NCBI RefSeq assembly: GCF_010882175.1
Contig: NZ_WKLH01000004.1
Span: 73,425-137,424, forward strand
Direction of reading: 5' to 3'
DNA: 64,000 bases
Origin: Mangrovibacterium lignilyticum
Lineage (GTDB): Bacteria > Bacteroidota > Bacteroidia > Bacteroidales > Prolixibacteraceae
The notes under the pieces were generated by a model, which saw only the letters and a program-made list of their open reading frames with translations, was not told where the DNA came from and did no database searches. Positions 1 through 9,101 of the stretch are shown one piece after another. Position numbers and translations under genes: made by a program. Each line of letters opens with the position of its first letter. The stretch's first letter is position 1.

Positions 1-1575
1 TTTGATGCCTTTACCGAGCAATCAACACCGGCAGGAGATCAATATCCGGAAGTTACGACGGCAATTAACAGCAGGGTGAAAGATGGCGTATTGGTGCTGA
101 ATTATACCGGACATGCCAACGAAACGGCTTTGGCTGCTGAGAAAGTGCTCGGAGTTCAGGATATTGACGAGTGGACCAACTACAATAAACTACCGGTTTT
201 TGTGACCGCAACCTGCGAGTTTAGCCGATTCGATGGGGAGGAGCAGTCGGGAGGGGAGCACATTCTTTTTAATCCCAACGGTGGTGGCGTAGCGCTCTTT
301 AGCACGACCCGAGTCGTGTATTCGAACCCGAATTTTGTATTAAACAGCGAGTTCTATAATCAGCTTTTTAAACGCGATGCAGATGGTAATTACTTGCGGA
401 TGGGAGATGTGATGAAACAGACCAAGAATGCTGTGTCGACTGGGATAAACAAACGAAATTTCATGTTTTTGGGAGATCCGGCACTTCGGTTGGCAATACC
501 AAAATACAATGTTGTTACGCGGACAATCAATGGTGTTGATCCTGCGATGCTGATTGAGCCGATTGGTGCGCTGTCGAAAGTAGTGGTTACCGGTGAGGTG
601 GTTGATGGAGACGGAATTCTTATGAGCGATTTTAACGGTGAGCTGGTTCCGGTCGTCTATGACAAGGAAATGACTGCCGAAACATTGGGGAATGCAGGGC
701 AAACACCTTTCGAATATAATGTTCGAAACAACAGGATTTACAGCGGTGTTTCCTCTGTGAAAAATGGTCAGTTTGAGTTTACATTCATTGTTCCAAAGGA
801 TATTTCCTACGCCGTTGGAACAGGGAAGATTCTATATTATGCCAGCAACGATAGTATTGATGCGCATGGGGCGAACTCTGAGTTTATCATCGGGGGCAAT
901 TCGGGGAACGAAGTCTCCGATATGGAGGGCCCGAAGATGGAACTTTATTTAAATAATCCAACTTTTCAATCCGGCGATCAGGTTGGTATAAATTCACTCT
1001 TATACCTGAACTTGACCGATGAAAGCGGCATTAATACTTTAGGGACGGGCATTGGGCACGATATAACAGCAGTGCTGGATGGTGATTATTCCAATGTGAT
1101 TGTTTTGAATGACTATTACCTGGCCGATCTGGATAGTTACACTTCGGGAACACTGGTTTATCCGATGAGTGGATTAACAGTTGGAGAGCATACCCTGACT
1201 ATAAAAGTTTGGGATGTGATGAATAACTCAACTGAAGTAACGGTTCATTTTGTTGTTAGTGAGGATTTACAGATTGACGATGTCATTTGTTATCCCAATC
1301 CAATGTCGGAATACACCCGGTTTAAAATTATTCACAACCGACCGGGAGAAGTTTTCGATGCCCAAATCGAATTTTTTGATTCGCGAGGAAGTATCATAGA
1401 TATTCTGAAAGAGAAGTTAATTTCGGAGGGAACAGAAACCGAGCCGGTCTTGTGGCAGCTTTCAGACAGACAGGTACTTGTTCGAAGTGGTTCGTGTTAT
1501 TACAGGGTTGTTATGACCGGTTCAGATGGCACTTCTTCCAGTAAATCTGGAGTCTTGATTATTTTGAGAAGATAA
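1..1575 (+). CDS. porU: PorU, type IX secretion C-terminal signal peptidase (3' part)
   Basis: The reading frame is open from base 1, so this is the C-terminal portion of a larger gene; the ATG at 76 is internal to a conserved stretch and is not the start. It encodes the end of a gingipain-like C25 domain: a histidine in 'NYTGHANE' and a cysteine in 'TATCEFSRFDG' fit the catalytic His/Cys pair, followed by the family motif 'FNPNGGGVALFSTTR'. After it come Ig-like beta regions and a C-terminal segment starting 'CYPNPMSE' like the FlgD-type/type IX C-terminal fold. PorU sits at the outer surface, where it cleaves the C-terminal signal of type IX substrates and transfers them to lipopolysaccharide. 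porV follows 94 bp downstream, the usual order in Bacteroidota. Confidence 0.92.
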   Translation, partial: FDAFTEQSTPAGDQYPEVTTAINSRVKDGVLVLNYTGHANETALAAEKVLGVQDIDEWTNYNKLPVFVTATCEFSRFDGEEQSGGEHILFNPNGGGVALFSTTRVVYSNPNFVLNSEFYNQLFKRDADGNYLRMGDVMKQTKNAVSTGINKRNFMFLGDPALRLAIPKYNVVTRTINGVDPAMLIEPIGALSKVVVTGEVVDGDGILMSDFNGELVPVVYDKEMTAETLGNAGQTPFEYNVRNNRIYSGVSSVKNGQFEFTFIVPKDISYAVGTGKILYYASNDSIDAHGANSEFIIGGNSGNEVSDMEGPKMELYLNNPTFQSGDQVGINSLLYLNLTDESGINTLGTGIGHDITAVLDGDYSNVIVLNDYYLADLDSYTSGTLVYPMSGLTVGEHTLTIKVWDVMNNSTEVTVHFVVSEDLQIDDVICYPNPMSEYTRFKIIHNRPGEVFDAQIEFFDSRGSIIDILKEKLISEGTETEPVLWQLSDRQVLVRSGSCYYRVVMTGSDGTSSSKSGVLIILRR

Positions 1576-1645
1576 GCGTTGAGATTATACTTTTTAGGGA
1601 CAAATTTCGTTTCATAAGTTAAAAGTCCGATTTAATTCAAAAATA

Positions 1646-1653
1646 TATCTTTG
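1646..1653 (+). promoter_or_regulatory. Candidate -7 box upstream of porV
   Basis: TATCTTTG matches the Bacteroidota -7 consensus TAnnTTTG exactly and is followed by GCA as often seen. It lies 16 bp before the porV ATG, implying a very short leader. No clear TTTG -33 element is visible 19-21 bp upstream, so porV may have its own start in addition to read-through from porU. Confidence 0.45.
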
Positions 1654-1669
1654 CAGCACAATCTATAAA

Positions 1670-2854
1670 ATGAAAAAAATGAGAGGTCAATTGGTGTTGA
1701 CGATACTTGTGGTGGCCCTTTTGTTAGGTACCGGCAGGTCTTTCGCTCAAAGTTCTACATCAGGGTCGAATGTGGTTTCGACAGCTGTTCCGTTTTTAAC
1801 AATTGCTCCCGACTCCCGGGCCGGTGCAATGGGGGATGCAGGTGTTGCAACTTCACCCGATATGAATTCGCAGCACTGGAACCCCGCGAAATATGCATTT
1901 ATCGAAACAGATTTGGGAGTAGCCTTGTCATATTCTCCCTGGTTAAGAAACCTGGTCGACGATATTAATCTTGCTTATTTGTCTGCTTTTAAGCGCATTG
2001 ATGACCAGCAGGTTGTGAGTGCTTCTCTACGGTATTTCTCATTGGGTGGGATTACTTTTCGCAACGAATACGGGGAACTACAAGGACAGCAAAATCCGAA
2101 CGAGTTTGCTTTTGATATGGGCTATACCAGAATGTTATCAGAGAAGTTTTCGGGATCAGTTGCACTGCGGTATATTCGTTCCGACCTGACCGGTGGAATG
2201 CCTGTTGGAGGAGTTGAGTCTCATGCCGGAAATTCATTCGCTGCCGATATTGCATTTTATTATCGCAACGAGATGCGCCATAATCGTCAAAATTCAGTTT
2301 TCTCTGCGGGTGTTAACATTTCAAATATTGGTAGCAAAATCTCTTATACCGACGGGGAAACGAAGGATTTTATTCCTACCAACTTGCGGTTAGGGGTTGC
2401 TTACGAAATGGAACTGGATCAATATAATTCATTGAACTTTGCAGTAGACCTCAACAAGTTGTTGGTTCCAACTCCAAATGCCCAGTCTATTACCGATGAT
2501 AATGGCGTAATTGTTGGTGGCGGTTTTAGCCAGGATAAATCTGTGATTGGAGGTATCTTTAGCTCTTTTTCGGATGCTCCGGGCGGATTCAAGGAAGAAA
2601 TGCAAGAGATCACGGTATCTTTAGGTGTTGAATATTGGTACCAAAACCAATTTGCACTACGTGCGGGATATTTTCATGAAAATGAAAACAAAGGTAACCG
2701 CAAGTATCTGACTGCCGGTGCAGGCTTTAAATTGAATGTGTTTACATTAGACTTCTCATATTTATTTCCAACACAGCGGAATCATCCATTGGAGAATACC
2801 TTGCGTTTCTCTCTGGCATTCGATTTCGATCAATTAAGCGGCAAAAGAAGATGA
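1670..2854 (+). CDS. porV: PorV (LptO), type IX secretion outer membrane beta-barrel
   Basis: A 394-residue protein with a signal peptide ending near 'RSFAQ' (residue 27) and the family hallmark 'VPFLTIAPDSRAGAMGDAGV' followed by 'NPAKYAF'. The rest is alternating beta strands and it ends in 'RFSLAFDFDQL', as in FadL-like outer membrane barrels. PorV shuttles type IX substrates from the SprA translocon to the PorU attachment complex and is needed for sortase activity. It lies directly after porU and overlaps the next gene by 4 bp (ATGA). Length is normal for the family. Confidence 0.95.
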   Translation: MKKMRGQLVLTILVVALLLGTGRSFAQSSTSGSNVVSTAVPFLTIAPDSRAGAMGDAGVATSPDMNSQHWNPAKYAFIETDLGVALSYSPWLRNLVDDINLAYLSAFKRIDDQQVVSASLRYFSLGGITFRNEYGELQGQQNPNEFAFDMGYTRMLSEKFSGSVALRYIRSDLTGGMPVGGVESHAGNSFAADIAFYYRNEMRHNRQNSVFSAGVNISNIGSKISYTDGETKDFIPTNLRLGVAYEMELDQYNSLNFAVDLNKLLVPTPNAQSITDDNGVIVGGGFSQDKSVIGGIFSSFSDAPGGFKEEMQEITVSLGVEYWYQNQFALRAGYFHENENKGNRKYLTAGAGFKLNVFTLDFSYLFPTQRNHPLENTLRFSLAFDFDQLSGKRR

Positions 2855-3330
2855 TAATAAGAGTAGGGCTCGGCTATGACGTACATAGTCTGGCAGAAGG
2901 TGAAAGTCTGTGGATTGGCGGCATCCTTGTTCCGCATACCAAGGGAACGGTTGCACATTCTGATGGTGATGTGTTGATTCATGCCATATGCGATGCGATG
3001 TTGGGAGCTGCAAAATTGCGTGACATCGGGTATCATTTTCCGGATACTTCGTCGGATTTTAAAAATGTAGACAGTAAGATTTTACTTCGGAGATGTAAAG
3101 AACTGATAGCCGAAAAAGGCTATGAAATCGGTAATATTGATGCGACCATTGCTGCTCAAAAACCGAAGTTAAAAGATTTTATTCCAGCTATGGAGGATAA
3201 GATGGCAGAAGTGCTCGATATTGAAGCTGACGCCGTTTCAGTAAAAGCCACAACCACTGAGAAATTAGGGTTTGAAGGCCGACAAGAAGGGATTTCAGCC
3301 TATGCAGTCGTATTGATTCAAAAGACATAA
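2851..3330 (+). CDS. ispF: 2-C-methyl-D-erythritol 2,4-cyclodiphosphate synthase
   Basis: IspF converts CDP-ME 2-phosphate to MEcPP in the cytosolic non-mevalonate isoprenoid route. The 159-residue product has the metal site Asp10/His12 in 'GLGYDVHSL' and His44 in 'DGDVLIHAICD', the loop 'GYHFPDTS', and the C-terminal 'KATTTEKLGFEGR' block. The start overlaps the porV stop by 4 bp, so it is translationally coupled. Pairing with porV is common in the phylum and is not known to be functional. It would supply IPP/DMAPP for the polyprenoid locus at 52-58 kb, but no regulatory link is visible. Confidence 0.96.
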   Translation: MIIRVGLGYDVHSLAEGESLWIGGILVPHTKGTVAHSDGDVLIHAICDAMLGAAKLRDIGYHFPDTSSDFKNVDSKILLRRCKELIAEKGYEIGNIDATIAAQKPKLKDFIPAMEDKMAEVLDIEADAVSVKATTTEKLGFEGRQEGISAYAVVLIQKT

Positions 3331-3333
3331 CAG

Positions 3334-3693
3334 ATGAAGAAAACATTGGTGATTGGAGCCAGCGAAAAACCGGAACGCTATTCCTATAAGGCGATAAAGG
3401 CCTTGCGACAACATAATCACGAGGTTGTTGCTTTAGCGCCTCGTATCGGAAAAGTTGAAGATGTTACGTTTGAAACTGAAGCCAAAGAATTTAGTGACAT
3501 TGATACCGTGACTTTGTATGTCGGTCCCCAAAATCAGGATGGATATATGGATTATATTGAACGGCTGAAACCTCGTCGGGTGATATTTAACCCGGGAACA
3601 GAGAATCAAAAATTTAAGGAGCGGTTAGATAAGGTCGGAATCGAATCGGAGATTGCCTGCACCTTAGTATTGTTAAGCATAGGTCAATACTGA
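3334..3693 (+). CDS. CoA-binding domain protein (CoA_binding_2 family)
   Basis: A 119-residue single-domain Rossmann protein beginning 'MKKTLVIGASEKPERYSYKA' with the glycine-rich nucleotide turn 'GAS', a central 'DTVTLYVGP' strand and the conserved 'VIFNPGTEN' segment before a variable tail. These features mark the small stand-alone CoA-binding family related to the N-terminal domain of succinyl-CoA synthetase alpha. The exact role of the family is not known. It sits 3 bp after ispF and its stop overlaps the next start (TGATG), so it belongs to the same operon. Confidence 0.85.
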   Translation: MKKTLVIGASEKPERYSYKAIKALRQHNHEVVALAPRIGKVEDVTFETEAKEFSDIDTVTLYVGPQNQDGYMDYIERLKPRRVIFNPGTENQKFKERLDKVGIESEIACTLVLLSIGQY

Positions 3694-4025
3694 TGACTGA
3701 ATTTAACGGGACAAGCCTCCAGTTTTCATACTTCGTGCAACAAAGGCCCGCTGTTATCGCTTACTTCTCGACCAATGATTGTCAGGTTTGCAAAGTCTTG
3801 AAGCCCAGAGTTGCAGAAATGGTTGAGGCTAACTTTAAACAATTAAACTTAGTCTATATTTCATTGGATAAGCACCCTGATATTGCAGGGCAGTTTCGTA
3901 TTTTTACAGTTCCAACCATTGTTGTATTCTTTGAAGGCCGTGAATTTTTGCGAAAAAGCAGGAGTTTTGGCGTTGAGGAACTAAAAAATGATATTTCTCG
4001 TCCCTATCATCTCATGTTTTCTTAA
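3693..4025 (+). CDS. Thioredoxin-family protein
   Basis: A 110-residue thioredoxin fold without a signal peptide, therefore cytosolic. The redox pair is Cys30-Gln-Val-Cys33 ('NDCQVCKVL'), not the usual CGPC, and the cis-proline lies in 'FTVPTIVVF'. The atypical dipeptide suggests a specialised dithiol reductase/oxidase rather than the housekeeping thioredoxin. Its ATG overlaps the stop of the CoA-binding gene by one base. It is the last gene of the apparent porV-ispF operon. Confidence 0.88.
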   Translation: MTEFNGTSLQFSYFVQQRPAVIAYFSTNDCQVCKVLKPRVAEMVEANFKQLNLVYISLDKHPDIAGQFRIFTVPTIVVFFEGREFLRKSRSFGVEELKNDISRPYHLMFS

Positions 4026-4085
4026 GTCATATTTGAAAAACAGGGAAATAAGTCTATTTTTAATCTCACGAAAAAACGGATTTGC

Positions 4086-6254
4086 TTGAAGAGAACGCTT
4101 TATAAATTCATTTGCCTTGTCGTTTTTAGCTTAAGTGCGCTTATAAGTTATTCACAAACGGCGAAGATTGATAGTCTTTCAGCTTTGTTACCTCAGGTTA
4201 AGGGAGAGGAGCTGGCTGATTTGTATCTGGAGCTTTCTAAGGAATATTCATTCGTTGATCCATCCAAGACTATTTATTACGGGAAATTAGCTCTGCCAAT
4301 TGCATTGGAGCATCATAACAGGGAGCAGGAGTGTGCTTGCTATCTGCGAATTGGAGCTGGTCATATTTTTACCGGGAACTTTGAAGAAGGTAAAGCTTTC
4401 AGCGAAAAGGCACTGGCTTTAGCAAAAGAGTTAGAGGATGAAGAATCCGTTGTCATGGCCATGAATTCGCTGGCTGCCTACCATATGAATCTGGGACACT
4501 ACTCCGAATCATTCGATTTGTTTTTTAGCTCGTTGAAAAAAGCTCAAGAGTTGGGGCTGGATGATCGGGTTGCTACAATTGAGCTGAATATTGGATCAAT
4601 ATTGACAACGAGAGGAGATCGGGTCAACGGACTGAGGTATTTACTCAAATCATTAAGTTATTACGAGCAACACAACGATGAAAAAATACAGGCGCGGATA
4701 TTAAACAATGTTGCTGTTAATTATCACTATTGGAAGGATTACGATAAGGCATTGGAGTATTATGAGAAGACGCTGGAAGTCGACAAACGCTTAAATGACT
4801 TTGTTGGGCAATCGGCTGTTCTGAACAATATCGGCGAAATATATAAAGACAAAGGCCTTTTTGACAAAGCGATCCCTTATTATAATGAAGTAATTCACAT
4901 TGCAGATAGCATTGATATGGGCGATTACTATAAAGCCTACGGATGGATTGGTTTGGCAGAGGTATATTTGAAAAAGAAAGAATTCCGGAATTCAGATCAT
5001 TATATCGGGTTAGCACTTTCGATCTTTGAAGAGGTTAAAATGCAAGAGGGGATTGCAACTGCCAATTTATTCTTAGCCCAGATTAGCTACAACTTGAATT
5101 ATCTGGATCAGGCACTGAGGCAGATAAACGTGTGTCTGGATATTGCGAAAACCTGCGGGATTATCGATTTGGAGCAGCAGGCGTATTTGATCAAGTCGCA
5201 AATTCTTGACCGAAAAGGGAAGAGCAAGGAGGCTTATGAAAATCTGAAGCAATACACCGTAATTACAGATACTTTATACAGTCAGGAAAGAACGAGTGCC
5301 TTTACTCAGGCTAAGGCTGAGATGGAAATGACCCAAAAGCAGAGTGAAATTGAGCTGCTTCAAAAGGATAATCAGATCAAAGACCTGAAGATTAAAAAGC
5401 AAACGTCGAACACGCTTATTTTGTCGTTAGGAATTGCGTCCCTGTTTGTGGTTTTTCTGGTCATGCTGAGCTACATTAAGTCGCGGAAAAAGGCGAATGA
5501 TTTATTGACTGAAAAGAACCGCAAGATTGGACTTCAACATAAGGAGCTTTTAAAAGTCAATGAAACCAAGGATAAATTCATGTCGATCATTGGGCACGAT
5601 CTTCGAAATCCGATTGGTGCATTTAAAGATGTGATTGGGCAATTGGCTGATTTCCCCGAAATGTTTACCGAGGAGCTTCGCCGACAAATCATCAATGAGC
5701 TTCGCGATGAAGCAGAAAGCACCTATTTCTTGTTAGATAATTTGCTTTCGTGGGCAAAAAGCCAGAAAGACACGATTAACTATAAGCCCGAAAAATTGGA
5801 TATACCGACCTTGGTGAAGAATAATATTCAACTCAATTTTCGCGCCTCTGAAAGTAAAAAAATTAGAGTGGTGACAGAATTTGAGGGTGATCTGGTAGCC
5901 TATGCGGATCACAATATGGTTAACCTGATTCTTCGGAATTTGATCTCGAATGCGATTAAGTTTACAGAGTCTGGTGGATTAGTTCAGGTGCTCGCCAAAT
6001 TGGAAGGCGATTTTCTGGCGATTTCCGTGAAGGATTCGGGCATTGGCATTTCGCAATCCGATCTTCCAAAGTTGTTTGACTCTACAGCTCATATTACAAC
6101 CTATGGAACCAATCACGAAACCGGTTCCGGCTTAGGACTTTTGCTATGTAAGGAGTTCGTTGAAGCGAATGGAGGAGTGATTAAAGTCGAATCGAAAAAG
6201 GGGAAAGGCAGTACTTTCACATTTACACTCAAGCAATACAGCGATACCATTTAA
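4086..6254 (+). CDS. TPR-containing sensor histidine kinase
   Basis: A 722-residue membrane kinase. It has a signal-like N-terminus (to about residue 24), a periplasmic array of tetratricopeptide repeats (about 40-390, for example the repeated 'A..YY.K.L' pattern), a coiled coil, one membrane segment (about 440-463) and a cytoplasmic kinase. The H box is 'IIGHDLRNPIG' with the phosphorylated His504, the N box 'NLISNAIKF' lies near 622, and the G boxes are 'DSGIGIS' and 'GSGLGLLL'. No in-frame ATG exists between the upstream stop at 4023 and a TTG at 4086, so TTG is taken as the start; it places the signal peptide correctly. No receiver domain or response regulator lies beside it, so it is an orphan kinase. 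Confidence 0.88.
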   Translation: MKRTLYKFICLVVFSLSALISYSQTAKIDSLSALLPQVKGEELADLYLELSKEYSFVDPSKTIYYGKLALPIALEHHNREQECACYLRIGAGHIFTGNFEEGKAFSEKALALAKELEDEESVVMAMNSLAAYHMNLGHYSESFDLFFSSLKKAQELGLDDRVATIELNIGSILTTRGDRVNGLRYLLKSLSYYEQHNDEKIQARILNNVAVNYHYWKDYDKALEYYEKTLEVDKRLNDFVGQSAVLNNIGEIYKDKGLFDKAIPYYNEVIHIADSIDMGDYYKAYGWIGLAEVYLKKKEFRNSDHYIGLALSIFEEVKMQEGIATANLFLAQISYNLNYLDQALRQINVCLDIAKTCGIIDLEQQAYLIKSQILDRKGKSKEAYENLKQYTVITDTLYSQERTSAFTQAKAEMEMTQKQSEIELLQKDNQIKDLKIKKQTSNTLILSLGIASLFVVFLVMLSYIKSRKKANDLLTEKNRKIGLQHKELLKVNETKDKFMSIIGHDLRNPIGAFKDVIGQLADFPEMFTEELRRQIINELRDEAESTYFLLDNLLSWAKSQKDTINYKPEKLDIPTLVKNNIQLNFRASESKKIRVVTEFEGDLVAYADHNMVNLILRNLISNAIKFTESGGLVQVLAKLEGDFLAISVKDSGIGISQSDLPKLFDSTAHITTYGTNHETGSGLGLLLCKEFVEANGGVIKVESKKGKGSTFTFTLKQYSDTI

Positions 6255-6501
6255 CGGTTATTTCGTTTTTTCTTCTTTCCTCCCTTGCTTTCTAAAATCA
6301 AATCAGGAAATTCTGGCTGATTCTCCGTAATCCGTTCAAAATCTATCCCGTTTTGTCAGGTTTTTCTTTTTGGTCCGCCTTTTGATAAATACTATACAAC
6401 GGCAAAATCGGAGTATTCCCCGAAAAAGTGGAATTTCAACCGAGCTTTTTCGCAATATTTATGTTTCTAAAATAAAGTCAACGATTAAAATTTAATTTAT
6501 A

Positions 6502-7095
6502 ATGAAGAAATCTTGGATAATTCTAGCTGTTGTAGCGGTTGTTATTATAGTTATTTATTCGTCATTTAAGGGAACCTACAACAACATGGTTCGGATGGAT
6601 GAAGGAGTGAACTCAAGTTGGGCACAAGTTGAAAACGTTTATCAACGTCGTGCTGATTTGATCCCCAATCTGGTAAATACAGTGAAAGGCTACGCTTCGC
6701 ACGAGCAGGAAACGTTGCAGGGAGTAATTGAGGCCCGTTCGAAAGCGACTTCAGTAAACTTAAATGCTGACAATTTAACGCCACAAAATTTGGAGCAATT
6801 TCAAAATGCTCAGGCTGGCCTAAGTTCGGCATTGAGTAAATTGATGGTTGTTGTTGAGCGTTATCCTGATTTAAAGGCAAATCAAAACTTCCTGGATTTG
6901 CAGGCCCAATTGGAGGGAACTGAAAATAGAATTGCTGTTGAACGGCGTAAATTTAACGAGTCGGCTCAAAGTTTCAACACCTATATTCGTTCTTTCCCGA
7001 AGAATATTTATGCCAATATGTTCGGATTTGAAAAGAAAGCTTATTTCGCAGCAGAGCAAGGTGCTGATAAAGCACCGGTTGTAAACTTCGACTAA
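6502..7095 (+). CDS. lemA: LemA family protein
   Basis: A 197-residue protein with one N-terminal membrane helix (about residues 5-22) and a long helical domain. It carries the LemA signature 'VENVYQRRADLIPNLVNTVK' and the later 'ERRKFNESAQSFNTY', plus a C-terminal 'FGFEKKAYF' motif. LemA proteins are membrane-anchored helical proteins of unknown biochemical function, often next to TPM-domain proteins. Here it starts a three-gene operon with two TPM proteins, with 10 bp and 2 bp spacings. Confidence 0.95.
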   Translation: MKKSWIILAVVAVVIIVIYSSFKGTYNNMVRMDEGVNSSWAQVENVYQRRADLIPNLVNTVKGYASHEQETLQGVIEARSKATSVNLNADNLTPQNLEQFQNAQAGLSSALSKLMVVVERYPDLKANQNFLDLQAQLEGTENRIAVERRKFNESAQSFNTYIRSFPKNIYANMFGFEKKAYFAAEQGADKAPVVNFD

Positions 7096-7105
7096 AACAA
7101 AAAAA

Positions 7106-7546
7106 ATGTCAATAGCAGATTTTTTTACAGCAGAAGAGAAGAAGCATATAACTGATGCCATAAAGGCAGCAGAATTGGACACTTCGGGCGAAATCCGGGT
7201 GCATGTGGAAGGACGTTGTAAAGGCGAAGCGCTGGATTGTGCCGCCTATTGGTTCGGCCAACTGAAAATGCACAAAACAGCCGCTCGGAATGGTGTCCTG
7301 TTTTATCTGGCAGTTAGCGACCGCAAGTTTGCCATTTTAGGTGATGCCGGAATTAATGCAAAAGTTGCTGATGATTTTTGGGAAAATATTAAAGAGCACA
7401 TGCTTTTCCTGTTCAAGGAAGGGCGTTTTGCCGATGGCCTTTCGGAAGGAATAATTATGGCCGGTGAGCAGTTGAAAAAACATTTCCCGTATCAAAGTGA
7501 CGATGTGAACGAACTTTCGGATGAAATATCGTTCGGAAAAAAATAA
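7106..7546 (+). CDS. TPM-domain protein, soluble
   Basis: A 146-residue TPM-type domain protein without signal peptide or membrane segment. It begins 'ADFFTAEEKKHITDAIKAAE', continues with 'TSGEIRVHV', and has the family features 'NGVLFYLAVSDRKFAILGDAGI' (shown in part) and 'GLSEGI'. Plant relatives have acid phosphatase activity; the bacterial role is unproven. It is the middle gene of the lemA operon, and its partner is the secreted TPM protein just downstream, so the pair may act on either side of the membrane. Confidence 0.85.
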   Translation: MSIADFFTAEEKKHITDAIKAAELDTSGEIRVHVEGRCKGEALDCAAYWFGQLKMHKTAARNGVLFYLAVSDRKFAILGDAGINAKVADDFWENIKEHMLFLFKEGRFADGLSEGIIMAGEQLKKHFPYQSDDVNELSDEISFGKK

Positions 7547-7548
7547 AC

Positions 7549-8358
7549 ATGATGAAGAAAAGAATTCTCTTTTTAGTAGCCTTACTAGTTGGTTTTTCAA
7601 CTTTCGCACAGGATATTCCCGATAAAACGGATCGGCTGGTCAATGACTTTGCAAATGTTCTGAGCTCGCGCGAAGTGAACCAGTTGGAAGGTGAACTTGA
7701 AAACTTTGCCCGGCGAACTTCAACACAAATTGTGATTGTAACCGTACCAACATTGAATGGTTATGATGCTTCAGATTATGCATTCCAATTGGGTGAGAAG
7801 TGGGGCGTTGGCCAAGGAGATAAGGACAACGGTGTTGTTGTATTGTTTAAGCCAAAAACAGCAGACTCCAGAGGCCAGGTTTTCGTGGCTACCGGATATG
7901 GCCTGGAAGGAATTATTCCGGATGCTGTTGCCAATCGCGATATTGTGGACAATGAGATGATTCCGCGTTTTAAGCAGAATGATATCTATGGCGGTTTGGT
8001 CGCCGGAACACAAGTTATTATGGCTTTAGCCTCGAAGGAATACACTGCAGATCAATATCACGAGAAAGTAAGTGGAGCTCCGGCTGGTGGCGTTGGAATC
8101 GGCTTTTTGCTCTTTATTATCATTATTGTGATCGGAATCTTTCGCAGTCGCCGATCTTATTATACCGGTGGTAGTAATTTACCTTTCTGGCTGTTACTGG
8201 GCGGAATGATGGGATCAGGGAGTCATCGCGGATCGTATGGAAACTTCTCAAGCGGAAGCGGCGGTTTTAGCGGAAGCGGCGGTTTTAGTGGAGGTGGCGG
8301 TTTTGGTGGCTTTGGCGGCGGCGGCTTTGGCGGGGGCGGAGCTGGCGGAAGCTGGTAG
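7549..8358 (+). CDS. TPM-domain protein with glycine-rich tail (YgcG-like)
   Basis: A 269-residue envelope protein with a cleavable signal peptide ending near 'FSTFAQ', a periplasmic TPM domain (about 27-165; 'VNDFANVLSS', 'QIVIVTVPTLNG', 'ATGYGLEGIIPD'), a membrane helix ('GFLLFIIIIVIGIF', near 185-198) and a glycine/serine/phenylalanine tail of about 45 residues ('GGFSGGGGFGGFGGG'). This is the standard architecture of the YgcG family found with LemA. The tail DNA consists of short direct repeats and could vary in length. Function is not established. Confidence 0.88.
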   Translation: MMKKRILFLVALLVGFSTFAQDIPDKTDRLVNDFANVLSSREVNQLEGELENFARRTSTQIVIVTVPTLNGYDASDYAFQLGEKWGVGQGDKDNGVVVLFKPKTADSRGQVFVATGYGLEGIIPDAVANRDIVDNEMIPRFKQNDIYGGLVAGTQVIMALASKEYTADQYHEKVSGAPAGGVGIGFLLFIIIIVIGIFRSRRSYYTGGSNLPFWLLLGGMMGSGSHRGSYGNFSSGSGGFSGSGGFSGGGGFGGFGGGGFGGGGAGGSW

Positions 8359-8397
8359 TTACAAGCTAAAAGAACTTAATTGAGAAGGATTCGTTCC

Positions 8398-8436
8398 TGA
8401 AAAAAAAAAAAAGGCCGACTTGAACAGTTGGCCTTT
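8398..8436 (-). terminator. Rho-independent terminator of the HIT gene
   Basis: A 10-bp stem (8410-8419 with 8427-8436, one G-T pair) and 7-nt loop, followed on the minus strand by a run of about 12 T. It lies 34 bp beyond the stop of the minus-strand HIT gene. On the plus strand the stem could slow transcription after the TPM gene but lacks a T tract. Confidence 0.8.
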
Positions 8437-8469
8437 ATACAATCTTTTAAATCCAAAATTAACGCTGGG

Positions 8470-8895
8470 TTACAATGCTGCTTTAATCTTATCGATTACC
8501 GCAATATACTCTGCGTCTGACAAGCTTGTTTTTTGAGGATTCATCTCGAAAACACCTCCGAAACCATACGCATCCTTGTATTTTGGAACGATGTGCATGT
8601 GCAAATGCGATAAGGTATCGGCATAGGCTCCGTAATTAATCTTAGTTGGATTGAAAGCTGTAGCAATTGCTTTTCCTACTTTGGCAACATCGCGCATAAA
8701 GGCATCGCGTTGTTCGTCGCTCAATTCATGGAATTCAACTCCATGATCCTTATAAACCACATTGCATCTTCCGTGGTACGATTGTTCTTTAAATAAAAAA
8801 AGTTGAGAGACTTCCAGATCGCAGATTTTAATCATTAAACTGTGTAAAGTATCGTTGTTCTGACAATACAGACACTCTGCTATTGGTGATGGCAT
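8470..8895 (-). CDS. HIT family nucleotide-binding protein
   Basis: A 141-residue histidine triad protein. The triad 'HLHMH' is at residues 97-101, the typical His-x-His-x-His nucleotidyl-hydrolase site, followed by 'IVPKY'. An N-terminal Cys8-x-x-Cys11 and later histidines may bind zinc, as in many HIT proteins. Members hydrolyse or transfer from AMP-linked or diadenosine substrates; the substrate here cannot be told. The gene is monocistronic, with its own terminator at 8398-8436. Confidence 0.9.
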   Translation of the reverse strand: MPSPIAECLYCQNNDTLHSLMIKICDLEVSQLFLFKEQSYHGRCNVVYKDHGVEFHELSDEQRDAFMRDVAKVGKAIATAFNPTKINYGAYADTLSHLHMHIVPKYKDAYGFGGVFEMNPQKTSLSDAEYIAVIDKIKAAL

Positions 8896-9101
8896 AATTT
8901 AAAAATTTATGGATGATTATTTTCAGCGCAAGTTACTCCACCCGATTTTAAATGCAGGGGTGTAAATTGGTGGATGTTTCGTCTATTTACTCAAGAATAC
9001 TTGATTGGTGATGTTTCCAGGGTAAATTTAAAAGGATAGGTACTCAATAGAATGTAAATATCCTTCGGGGCAATTCGGGGCGATAAAAGATTTTTAATAA
9101 G

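Noticed and set aside
76-1575. Complete porU from the ATG at 76
   Set aside because: The frame continues to base 1 with family-like residues, so the true start is upstream of the window.
7549-8358. Frameshifted or low-complexity artefact in the glycine tail
   Set aside because: Glycine-rich tails are normal for YgcG-type TPM proteins and the frame is intact.
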